Source: SELP01 sp035969385
GTDB lineage: Bacteria; Pseudomonadota; Alphaproteobacteria; Rhodobacterales; Rhodobacteraceae
Assembly (NCBI RefSeq): GCF_035969385.1
Contig: NZ_JAYKKJ010000005.1
Coordinates: 186,001 to 250,000, forward strand
Reading direction: 5' to 3'
DNA: 64,000 bases
In this document: one piece after another, positions 8,090 through 15,582 of the stretch
Layout: every line of letters starts with the position of its first letter
Position numbering within the stretch: position 1 is the stretch's first letter
The notes under the pieces: model-generated
The model's database searches: none
What the model saw: only the letters and a program-made list of their open reading frames with translations
What the model was told of the DNA's origin: nothing
Translations under genes and position numbers: made by a program

Positions 8090-9349
8090 CTAGTGGCCGT
8101 AGCCGTTGTTCGCCGCAATATCAGCGTTGATCTCATCAACCGCCGCATCCAGTGTGTCAGCAACGTCGGCGCCATTCGCGATGTCGGCCAGAGCCTTCTC
8201 GAAAACTTTCGCCTGAACGACGTAGCCGGGGGTCACGGGGCGAACCAGCGCCTGAGCTTCAGTCAGCCCGAAGAAGACTGCCATCGGGCCGCCGTCTGCG
8301 TAGTTCTCGGTCATCTGGGCCGCGCTTGCGGTGGCCGGGATCAGGCCGATGCCGTTGGAGAAGTCAGCCAGATACTGGTCCTGAAGCGCGAACTGGATGA
8401 AGGCGGCTGCCCCATCGGGATGCTCGGACGTGGCGGAAACCCCGAACTGCCAGCTGGCGGCACCGATGGTCGACCCGTTGCCAAAGTTCGGCGCCGGCAG
8501 GAAGAGCGTGTCGTCATGCGCATTGAGCGCACCCAGAGCAGCCCAGTTGCCGTTCCACGAGAAGGCATACTTGCCGTCGATGAAACCGCTGTCACGGTCG
8601 GCGGGGTCCTGGCTGGTGCCCGGCGCATAGCCGTTCGCAAACAGACCCTGCCACCACTCGCCAAAGGCCATGGCCGCATCACCATTCAGCGCGCCTTCGG
8701 CGGTCTGATAGGTCGACCGGTCTACGATGTCGCCACCGAAGGACTGAAGGAAGGGCGAGAAGGCATAGGGATACCATTCGCCGGTCCAAGCCATGCCCAG
8801 ATCAAGCGGGTAGTCAAAATCGCCCGAAGCCTTGGCGGCATCAAGCGCGGCCATGAATTCTTCGAGGTTCCACGGCTCTTCCAGCGTCGGGGTCCGCAGG
8901 CCAAGCGCGTCGAGCGTCGACTGACGGGTCACCAGCGCAACTGCCGCGTCCCAAAGGCCGATGGAGTACAGTTCCCCATCCCAATAGCCCTTCGGGCCGG
9001 GCAGGAAGTTTTCGATGACGCTTTCGTCGATCGGCAGCGGCTGCATGTAGCCGGCCCAGGCCCAGTTGGGCATGACGGGGCCATCGACGTCGAGGATATC
9101 GGGCAGGTTCCCGGCAAGTGCGGCGGCAACGACGGAGTCGTTGTATGCGCCCTGCGGGAAGGATTCCAGCGACACGACCCAGTCGGACTGGCTGGCGTTA
9201 AAGTCGGAAACGATCTGATTGATGATGTTGCTTTCGACCTCGTTCCCTGCCCCGTGATACCACATGGTCAGTTCGGTCTGGGCCGCCGCGGCGCTGCTGA
9301 GGCAGGCGCCGAAGACCAGAGCGGTCGTTAGTTTCAGTGTCGATTTCAT
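8090..9349 (-). CDS. Extracellular sugar-binding protein (ABC, family 1)
   Basis: The periplasmic substrate receptor of the ABC importer, 419 residues. A Sec signal peptide (KLTTALVFGACLSSAAAAQ, cleavage near residue 24) precedes TELTMWYHGAG, the first strand of family 1 solute-binding proteins. Aromatic-rich stretches such as MPNWAWAG, YFMAWTGEWYPY-like WTGEWYPYAF and FSWNGNWAALG suggest a carbohydrate ligand. The start overlaps the regulator's stop in ATGA, so the two are translationally coupled. The ligand cannot be named from sequence; the adjacent glycosidase suggests an oligosaccharide. Confidence 0.93.
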   Translation of the reverse strand: MKSTLKLTTALVFGACLSSAAAAQTELTMWYHGAGNEVESNIINQIVSDFNASQSDWVVSLESFPQGAYNDSVVAAALAGNLPDILDVDGPVMPNWAWAGYMQPLPIDESVIENFLPGPKGYWDGELYSIGLWDAAVALVTRQSTLDALGLRTPTLEEPWNLEEFMAALDAAKASGDFDYPLDLGMAWTGEWYPYAFSPFLQSFGGDIVDRSTYQTAEGALNGDAAMAFGEWWQGLFANGYAPGTSQDPADRDSGFIDGKYAFSWNGNWAALGALNAHDDTLFLPAPNFGNGSTIGAASWQFGVSATSEHPDGAAAFIQFALQDQYLADFSNGIGLIPATASAAQMTENYADGGPMAVFFGLTEAQALVRPVTPGYVVQAKVFEKALADIANGADVADTLDAAVDEINADIAANNGYGH

Positions 9350-10434
9350 GTCGATTTCCTCCCGACTGTTGAAAGCTTGGTGATGGGTTTTGGTAGTTCC
9401 CTGACAGATCCCCCGGGGGTGACCGGGCCACTGACCAGGATTGGTTTCGCCGGCGCCGCCTCGCCATCCAGAAGCTTCAGCAGAAGCTGGGTGGCGCGAA
9501 TGCCAATCGCCGCGTAGGGCAGCTCGGCCGAGGTCAGCGTCGGGTAGAGCGTTTCGGTGATCAGCCGGTAATTGTCATAGCCCGCAACGCTGATATCCCC
9601 CGGCAGGTCCAACCCGCGTGACCGCAGGATGCCATAGGCCCGCATTGCCATGCGGTCATTGCCGAAACAAATCACCGTCGGCGGTTCGGACAGGGTCAGG
9701 ACACGGTCGATGGCGTCCCAAAGAAGCTGCACGGCCGTTTCTCGATCCGGAGATTCGATTTCCGCGGTCACCACGAGTTCCGGATCAAAGCCAATCCCCG
9801 CCTCGGTCAGCGCGTCACGGTAGCCCGCGGTGCGTTCGCGGGTGGCGTCCATATTGGGACTGAGCGACAGATAGGCGATCCGCCGGTGCCCCTTGGCGAT
9901 CAACGACCGGACAAGCGCATATTGGCCCTGCCTGTCGTGCGGAAGAACCGACGGGGTGCCGCGGTCGTCGTAGCAATTCGCGAGAACCAGTTTGATATCA
10001 GAGCCGATGCGCGGCAGGCTGACCTGTTGGTGATGATCCGCCACATAGATGATGCCTTCGACCCGGTGTTCTTCGAAGGTGCGGATCAGATCGGGCACGC
10101 GCTCTGTCTTGCCGCCGGTGTCGGCGATCAGAAGGGTCTTGCCGCTGGGTTCAATCGCTTTCTGAATGCCCTGAACGATGAAAAGGTCCGGCAGGCCACT
10201 GGTGTCGACCACGTTGGCATTCATCGAGATGGCGCCGGTGATCAAGCCGATGAGCCCGGATTTATTGGACCGCATGGTGCGCGCGGCAGAACTGGGGACA
10301 TAGCCAAGCTGGCTGATGGCCTGCTGCACCCGATCCAGCGTTTCCTTCTTCACGGGCGCGTCGCCATTCAGGACGCGGCTGACCGTTTTCGGCGAAACGC
10401 CCGCGGCCTTCGCAACATCATAGATGGTCGCCAT
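9346..10434 (-). CDS. LacI-family transcriptional regulator of the sugar operon
   Basis: A 362-residue repressor. Residues 1-55 are the LacI helix-turn-helix and hinge: TIYDVAKAAGVSPKTVSRVLNG followed by LGYVPSSAARTMRS. The remainder is the periplasmic-binding-protein-like sensor domain. I chose the ATG at 10434 (MATIYDV) since earlier in-frame codons would add an unrelated 36-residue leader that crosses the operator. It is first in its own operon, and two operator-like palindromes start 29 bases upstream of the start codon, so autoregulation together with the transport genes is likely. Confidence 0.93.
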   Translation of the reverse strand: MATIYDVAKAAGVSPKTVSRVLNGDAPVKKETLDRVQQAISQLGYVPSSAARTMRSNKSGLIGLITGAISMNANVVDTSGLPDLFIVQGIQKAIEPSGKTLLIADTGGKTERVPDLIRTFEEHRVEGIIYVADHHQQVSLPRIGSDIKLVLANCYDDRGTPSVLPHDRQGQYALVRSLIAKGHRRIAYLSLSPNMDATRERTAGYRDALTEAGIGFDPELVVTAEIESPDRETAVQLLWDAIDRVLTLSEPPTVICFGNDRMAMRAYGILRSRGLDLPGDISVAGYDNYRLITETLYPTLTSAELPYAAIGIRATQLLLKLLDGEAAPAKPILVSGPVTPGGSVRELPKPITKLSTVGRKST

Positions 10435-10462
10435 GTCCAGTGCCCTCCCCCTGCCAGAACCG

Positions 10463-10492
10463 ATGACATCGGTGTCATGACATCGGTGCCAT
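10463..10492 (-). promoter_or_regulatory. Tandem LacI-type operators
   Basis: ATGACATCGGTGTCAT (10463-10478) is an inverted repeat with a central CG, the classic LacI-family layout. A second copy, ATGACATCGGTGCCAT (10477-10492), overlaps it by two bases, so the centres lie 14 bases apart. They are 29 to 58 bases upstream of the LacI-type gene and control the whole leftward operon by position. Confidence 0.8.
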
Positions 10493-10611
10493 AGCCGAGT
10501 CGCCGCAAATGAGTCAATCTTTTGATGCCGACCCCCAGGCACGGACGACCCAACTGCGGTAGACCGTTCGAGGTTTGCGGCGCCTCAAACGTTCAAATAC
10601 CTTGGATCGCG

Positions 10612-10634
10612 TTGAAAAAGGGAGGGCCGCCCTC
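10612..10634 (-). terminator. Rho-independent terminator after the sulfatase
   Basis: On the minus strand GAGGG-CGG-CCCTC is followed by CCTTTTTC. It lies about 90 bases past the sulfatase stop and ahead of the LacI operators, separating the two leftward units. The rest of 10435-10723 shows only the operators. Confidence 0.6.
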
Positions 10635-10723
10635 AGACAACCCTTTTGGCCCTACATTCGTTGGACGTGGCTATTCGTGTCAGCCGGTCGGCCTGCGTGG
10701 CGCCGCCGGTCGGGCGCCCCCTT

Positions 10724-12151
10724 TTATTTCCGGACGTATTGCCGGGCGGCGTCCTGATCGACCACGTAGTCCCACGCCGTTCCGTTTGCCGCCATCGCAG
10801 CATTGACGACCTGTTTCTGCGCCAGTCGGTCCCAGACATCGCGCCCGATGGCCTCAAGGTCGAAACCGTCGGTAATGACCGACAGTAGCGCCGCCTCGAT
10901 CTCGGCAACCGATGGGTCCCCGGCCCGGTTGTCCCATTCACCGGGATCGGTTTCGAGATTGAACAATTGTGGCGCGGACCCGTGGCAGTAGATCATTTTC
11001 CAGGCGCCCTGACGGACCATGAAACTGGGCCGCATGATGCCTTCGCCGTGGTATTCGGAAATGACCGGAACGTCGGGTAGCGGCGCACCCCGCAGGGCAG
11101 GCAAGAGCGAGCGACCCTCCATCGGGCGCGCCAGCGTTTGACCCGCCATGTCGACGAGTGTGGCGGGCAGGTCCAATAGGGACACGGGCGTGTCGATGCT
11201 GGCCGGGGCATTGCCGGGGATGTCGATGATCAACGGGATACGCGCCGACCATTCGTAAAGGCTGCGTTTCTGAATCAGTCCCTTTTCACCCAGCATCTCG
11301 CCGTGATCAGAGGTGAAGATCACGACCGTATTGTCCCGCAGCCCCTGTTCATCGAGAACCTCCAGCAGCTCGCCCAGCTTGTCATCGACATAGTGGGTAA
11401 GCGCCGCGAACCCCCGACGCATGGCGATCAGGTCTTCGGAGTTGCGGATGCTTTTGCGGTCGAGTCCGTACCAGCGGATGAAGGCCCGATCGAATTCGGA
11501 ATAATTTTCATCCATGTCATCGGGATACTGCGGCAGCGGCAGATCGGCGTCTTTGTACATCTCCCAATACTTGCGCGGCACAATGTAGGGCGGGTGCGGG
11601 TTGGTGTAGCTGACCGTCAGCATGAACGGCCCATCCGGCGCATGGCGGAGGTATTCCAGCGCGCGGAAATGCGTCTCCTCGTCATACTGTAGCTCAAGGC
11701 TCCAACCGGGGCCGATGTTCCGGGCCTGATATTGCGGCGCAAAATCAAAGGCCATCGCCTCGGGGTCGTTGGGATCGAGCAAGGGGTAGGACCAGATAAA
11801 GCCCGAAGGGTAGATGTCGGTGTTCAGACGCCGCTTGAACCCGTGCAACTGATCGGCTCCGACGAAATGCATTTTGCCGGACAGGATCGTCTCATAGCCC
11901 GCGTTGGTCAGGTAGTGGGCGAAAGTCGGGATGAAGCTGTGATAGGGGTCGCCATTGTCATAGCAGCCGGTGGTCGACGTATAGAGGCCGGTCATCAGGC
12001 AGGACCGGGCGGGCACGCAGATCGGGCTGGGCGTATAGGCGTTCGTGAACTGGACACCACGCGCGGCCAAGGCCGCCAAGTTCCGGGTCCGCGCGATGGG
12101 ATAGCCGCAGGCCTCCAGCATGAAGGGCGTCATCTGGTCGGCAATGACCAA
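10724..12151 (-). CDS. BetC-like sulfatase with a disrupted 5' end
   Basis: A type I sulfatase resembling choline sulfatase: IPTFAHYL..AGYET.LSGKMHFVG.DQLHGF and TDIYPSGF in the middle, and the C-terminal WDYVVDQDAARQYVRK tail typical of that group. The formylglycine site is C45 in ICVPARSCLMTG; TSDHGEMLG is a metal/active-site block. The N-terminal strand TPNILLVIADQM is encoded in frame, but codons ATG ATG TAA precede it (12175-12167), so the natural start is followed by a stop. Only a TTG (12151) or CTG could start the present frame, losing part of the first strand. An indel in the C4 run at 12161-12165 would instead join it to an ATG at 12194. It may be inactive. Confidence 0.75.
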   Translation of the reverse strand: MVIADQMTPFMLEACGYPIARTRNLAALAARGVQFTNAYTPSPICVPARSCLMTGLYTSTTGCYDNGDPYHSFIPTFAHYLTNAGYETILSGKMHFVGADQLHGFKRRLNTDIYPSGFIWSYPLLDPNDPEAMAFDFAPQYQARNIGPGWSLELQYDEETHFRALEYLRHAPDGPFMLTVSYTNPHPPYIVPRKYWEMYKDADLPLPQYPDDMDENYSEFDRAFIRWYGLDRKSIRNSEDLIAMRRGFAALTHYVDDKLGELLEVLDEQGLRDNTVVIFTSDHGEMLGEKGLIQKRSLYEWSARIPLIIDIPGNAPASIDTPVSLLDLPATLVDMAGQTLARPMEGRSLLPALRGAPLPDVPVISEYHGEGIMRPSFMVRQGAWKMIYCHGSAPQLFNLETDPGEWDNRAGDPSVAEIEAALLSVITDGFDLEAIGRDVWDRLAQKQVVNAAMAANGTAWDYVVDQDAARQYVRK

Positions 12152-12231
12152 CAGGATGTTCGGGGTTTACATCATGCGTCGGTTTCCATTTCATGTGGCG
12201 CCGGGCGCGACTAGTCCGCCCTGCCGAAAGA

Positions 12232-12535
12232 TCAGGCCCAGCCCATTTTGCATTGGTGATGGTCGAAGGTCAGGTGTCGTTCTGACCCAACCAACCCTCG
12301 TTTCGTGTAGCGGTCAAGAGTCGGCCGATCGGACTGAATGGTGACGTCCACATCCTGAATCAACCGTTCGATCCCGGCCATGACCTCGCGATTTGGCCAG
12401 ATCCAGACCGTCGAAGATATTGATGCACTCCGCAACGGACTCTTGCAGCATGTCGGTCTTGTCCAAGTCGATCGCCACGAGCAGGCCTGCGCCGCGTTTG
12501 ACGTAGCATTCGACGCCGCGAAAATCATGTCCCAC
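12232..12535 (-). pseudogene. Possible frameshifted relic of an unidentified gene
   Basis: Two overlapping minus-strand reading frames look like one protein broken by a single-base shift near 12385-12400. The first frame gives MGHDFRGVECYVKRGAGL...NIFDGLDLAK, and the other continues (S)REVMAGIERLIQDVDV...HHQCKMGWA. Composition is lower in GC than the flanks. I do not recognise the family. The evidence is only the protein-like composition on both sides of the shift, so this is tentative. The remaining part of the 12152-12628 gap shows nothing else clear. Confidence 0.3.
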
Positions 12536-12628
12536 ATCCGAAAGGGCACGCGAGGGGCCATTTGGCCTTTGTGCGGCCTCTGGCCCGCAAGGCGCGGGGC
12601 AATCCCCGCTTTGATGTGTGTGCCGTCC

Positions 12629-13000
12629 CTAGACCAGCCCGCGGGCCCAGAGCGCCCAGATGACCCCGCCCCCGGCCACGAGAACCACCAGTCCGACGAA
12701 GGCTGCCCAGTTCAGCAGGGCATCGCGCCGCCGTTGGGACGGGTCGATCTGGCGCAGGTGATCGACAACCACGCGCCGCGCCCGCGCCACATGGTCCATG
12801 TCCACCATCCGCGCCAGTTTCGGGTTCCCGATCAACTGGCTGGACTGTTCAAGAAAGGTCGCTTCACGCCGGACCGCGCGCGGCAGAAGCCGCCGGGCCT
12901 TGCGCAGCTGCACTTCGAGCGTCTTGCCGCGCACGCGCAACCGTTCGGCCAAGAGGCCGCGGATTTCATCCACTACCGGGTCAAGCGCATTCGGGTCCAT
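12629..13000 (-). CDS. Conserved hypothetical protein with C-terminal membrane anchor
   Basis: A 123-residue protein, highly basic and helical over residues 10-95 (many Arg, e.g. LAERLRVRGKTLEVQLRKARRLLPRAVRR), ending in one transmembrane helix (AAFVGLVVLVAGGGVIWALWA) with a short tail. The arrangement suggests a tail-anchored cytoplasmic protein. No catalytic motif is visible. It is divergent from the downstream esterase gene with 79 bases between. Related small proteins occur widely in Rhodobacterales as I recall, but without a known function. Confidence 0.7.
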   Translation of the reverse strand: MDPNALDPVVDEIRGLLAERLRVRGKTLEVQLRKARRLLPRAVRREATFLEQSSQLIGNPKLARMVDMDHVARARRVVVDHLRQIDPSQRRRDALLNWAAFVGLVVLVAGGGVIWALWARGLV

Positions 13001-13079
13001 GGGCCAGCCATAACCATGAGTCGGCCCTCCCGCTCAATCCCGCTGGCATCCCCGGCCCAAGGCCGCTAATCGTTGTGCC

Positions 13080-13826
13080 ATGTTGAACACGATCCGGCAT
13101 GGCGCCCCGACCGAAAAACCTACCCTGCTGATCGCCCACGGGCTGTTTGGATCGGCCCGGAATTGGGGTGTGATCTCAAAACGGCTGTCCGATGAACGCG
13201 AGGTCGTGGCGGTTGATATGCGCAACCACGGGCAAAGCCCCCGGATGGCGACCCATTCCTACCCCGAGTTGGGCGACGACCTTGCGCATGTGATCGACGG
13301 TCGCTGGGACGTTTTGGGGCATTCGATGGGCGGCAAGGCGGCGATGCTGCTGGCCCTGACCCACCCGGAAAAGGTGGGCAAGCTGGTGGTGGCCGATATT
13401 GCGCCGGTCCCCTATCAGCATACCCAGACGCACAACATCGACGCCATGCGCGCCGTGGACCTGTCCCGCGTCGGCAGCCGTGCCGATGCCCTTGGCCAGC
13501 TGGAAGGGCTGGAACCGGGACTGGCCGAATTCTTTCTGCAATCTCTGGATCTGAAGGAAGGGCGCTGGCGCCTGAACCTTGACGTGCTTGAGGCCGAGAT
13601 GGCCAAGATCGTCGGGTTTCCCGACATCGACCTGCCGCCATTCGAAGGCGATACCCTGTTCCTGTCAGGGGCAAATTCGGACTACGTGCGGCGGGAATAC
13701 CGGGACCGGATCAAGGAATTGTTCCCCAACGCCCGCTTTGCCAAGCTGCCCGATGCGGGTCATTGGCTCCACGCCGAAAAACCGCGCGAATTCGAAGCCG
13801 CGGTGCGGACCTTCCTGAATATGTAA
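13080..13826 (+). CDS. Alpha/beta hydrolase (YbfF-like esterase)
   Basis: A 248-residue cytosolic hydrolase that probably cleaves short-chain acyl esters. The oxyanion strand is LLIAHGLFGSARNWG (16-30), the nucleophile is S82 in LGHSMGG, and the C-terminal histidine is in DAGHWLHAEKP, as in the YbfF group. VVAVDMRNHGQSP is the typical strand-loop after the first helix. It stands alone: hemA is convergent with 7 bases between the stops. Confidence 0.9.
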   Translation: MLNTIRHGAPTEKPTLLIAHGLFGSARNWGVISKRLSDEREVVAVDMRNHGQSPRMATHSYPELGDDLAHVIDGRWDVLGHSMGGKAAMLLALTHPEKVGKLVVADIAPVPYQHTQTHNIDAMRAVDLSRVGSRADALGQLEGLEPGLAEFFLQSLDLKEGRWRLNLDVLEAEMAKIVGFPDIDLPPFEGDTLFLSGANSDYVRREYRDRIKELFPNARFAKLPDAGHWLHAEKPREFEAAVRTFLNM

Positions 13827-13833
13827 TCCCGCG

Positions 13834-15057
13834 CTACTGCGCCGCCATCGGCATCCGCGCCAGCTGGCACTGGGTCCATAGTTCGCACAGGGCGCCAACC
13901 AGATGATCGATATCGGCCTGCGTGTGCACCGGCGACGGGGTGATCCGCAGCCGCTCGGTTCCCTTGGGCACGGTCGGGTAGTTGATCGGCTGGATGTAGA
14001 TGCCAAAGCGGTCCATCAGCACATCCGACAGGTATTTGCACTTCACCGGATCGCCAACCATCACCGGGATGATGTGGCTGGGGTTCGGGATATGCGGGAT
14101 GCCGATCTCGTCCAGTCGGGCGCGCAAATGGGTCACGCGGTCCTGCTGGGTCTCGCGTTCCGTGCGGCTGTCCTTCAGATGCCGGATCGAGGCACAGGCC
14201 CCGGCGGCCACGGCGGGCGGCAGCGCGGTGGTAAAGATGAACCCGCTAGCGAAGGAGCGGATGAAATCACAAAGGTCGGCAGAGGCCGCGATATAGCCGC
14301 CGACCACGCCAAATGCCTTGCCCAGCGTGCCTTCGATGATCGTGACGCGGTCCATCAGCCCTTCGCGTTCGGCGATACCGCCGCCGCGCGGGCCATACAT
14401 GCCAACGGCGTGCACCTCGTCCAGATAGGTCATGGCGTTGTATTTGTCGGCCAGATCGCAAATCTCGCGGATCGGGGCAATGTCGCCATCCATCGAATAG
14501 ACGGATTCAAAGGCGATCATCTTGGGCTGCTCGGCGGGCAGGCTGGCAAGGTGCCGTTCAAGGTCGTCCAGGTCATTGTGTTTCCAGATGATCCGCTGCG
14601 CCTTGGAATGGCGGATGCCTTCGATCATCGAGGCATGGTTCAGCGCATCCGACAGGATCACCAGACCCGGGATTTTTGCCCCCAGCGTGCCCAGCGTCGC
14701 CCAGTTCGACACATAGCCCGAGGTGAACAGCAGCGCCGCTTCCTTGCCGTGGAGATCGGCCAGTTCCCGTTCCAGAAGCACGTGGTGATGGGTGGTTCCG
14801 GAAATATTCCGGGTACCGCCAGCGCCCGCGCCCACGGTATCCAGCGCCTCATGCATGGCGGACAGCACTGCCGGGTGCTGCCCCATGCCAAGGTAGTCGT
14901 TGGAACACCAGATCGTCACCGGCCGGACCGCCCCGTCCTTGTGGTTGACCGCCTTCGGAAAGGCCCCGCGTTCCCGTTCAAGATCGGCGAAGACGCGGTA
15001 GTTGCCTTCATCCTTCAGCCGGGTCAGCGCCGACCGGAAAAAATTCTGGTAGTCCAT
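13834..15057 (-). CDS. hemA: 5-aminolevulinate synthase
   Basis: Condenses glycine with succinyl-CoA to give 5-aminolevulinate, the first step of the Shemin pathway used by alphaproteobacteria for heme. The 407 residues match family length. Signatures: CSNDYLGMG (51-59), GAGAGGTRNISGT (76-88), FESVYSMDGD (184-193), YLDEVHAVGMYG and the PLP lysine K247 in IEGTLGKAFG. It starts 6 bases after the DUF302 stop, so it may be co-transcribed with the end of the sox cluster, which makes several c-type cytochromes and thus needs heme. Confidence 0.96.
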   Translation of the reverse strand: MDYQNFFRSALTRLKDEGNYRVFADLERERGAFPKAVNHKDGAVRPVTIWCSNDYLGMGQHPAVLSAMHEALDTVGAGAGGTRNISGTTHHHVLLERELADLHGKEAALLFTSGYVSNWATLGTLGAKIPGLVILSDALNHASMIEGIRHSKAQRIIWKHNDLDDLERHLASLPAEQPKMIAFESVYSMDGDIAPIREICDLADKYNAMTYLDEVHAVGMYGPRGGGIAEREGLMDRVTIIEGTLGKAFGVVGGYIAASADLCDFIRSFASGFIFTTALPPAVAAGACASIRHLKDSRTERETQQDRVTHLRARLDEIGIPHIPNPSHIIPVMVGDPVKCKYLSDVLMDRFGIYIQPINYPTVPKGTERLRITPSPVHTQADIDHLVGALCELWTQCQLARMPMAAQ

Positions 15058-15063
15058 CAGTCT

Positions 15064-15498
15064 TTAGTTCCCCACTGCGTCCTGAACGATACCGTCCAGC
15101 AGGGTCTGGATGGTCTGCATGTCACCTTCGGGCATGTCGCGGAAGCCCATGGTTACGGCCCCATCCCGTTCGAACACGAAGATCGAATAGGGGCAGTGCA
15201 TGATGTTCATGAAATCCGCCTCCATGACTTCACGCGACAACTGGGCCGAACAGAATTGATACACATCGGCGTTGTCGTACAGAACGACGTCCGACCCGAC
15301 GTCTTCGCCGGTGCGGGCCAGCATGTCGCCGGTGTGGCTGACCCAGTCGATAACCAGCCCCCGTTCGATGATCGCGTTTTCCAGTGCAAAGCTGGCGTCA
15401 TCAAAGCTGCCATCGAAGGTGTAGGTCGTGGCCGTGTCGGCAAGGGCCGGTGCGGCAAGGGCGAGGGAAACAACTGCGGCAGATGCAAAAGTCTTCAT
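15064..15498 (-). CDS. Periplasmic DUF302 protein
   Basis: A 144-residue secreted protein. The signal peptide is residues 1-20 (MKTFASAAVVSLALAAPALA). The mature part matches DUF302: alternating strands with FSAQLSRE-like SAQLSREVMEAD, MNIMHCPYSIFVFE and the closing VTMGFRDMPEGDMQTIQ. The two cysteines (CSAQ and HCPY) could form a disulfide or metal site. It lies between soxD and hemA; DUF302 genes often accompany sox clusters in this order as I recall. A long inverted repeat separates it from soxD. Confidence 0.85.
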   Translation of the reverse strand: MKTFASAAVVSLALAAPALADTATTYTFDGSFDDASFALENAIIERGLVIDWVSHTGDMLARTGEDVGSDVVLYDNADVYQFCSAQLSREVMEADFMNIMHCPYSIFVFERDGAVTMGFRDMPEGDMQTIQTLLDGIVQDAVGN

Positions 15499-15530
15499 GG
15501 TTGGGATCCTCCCTTTGTCATCCTGCGATT

Positions 15531-15561
15531 ATGTCAAGGCAACGGGGCGCCGCCTTGACAT
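15531..15561. repeat. 10-bp-arm inverted repeat between soxD and the DUF302 gene
   Basis: ATGTCAAGGC (15531-15540) and GCCTTGACAT (15552-15561) are perfect complements separated by 11 bases. Each arm contains TTGACAT. It could fold as an intercistronic RNA hairpin or serve as an operator upstream of the DUF302 and hemA genes. No T-run follows on the minus strand, so it is not a classical terminator. Confidence 0.6.
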
Positions 15562-15582
15562 GGATCATGCTATCCGCGCCGA

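Noticed and set aside
12541..12628. GC-rich hairpin (GCGGGG-CAAT-CCCCGC) as a terminator
   Set aside because: Stem of six with only a weak T-run and no gene upstream on the plus strand to end.
13903..15558. 551-codon plus-strand frame opposite hemA
   Set aside because: It is antisense to an unmistakable ALA synthase gene and has no recognisable motif.
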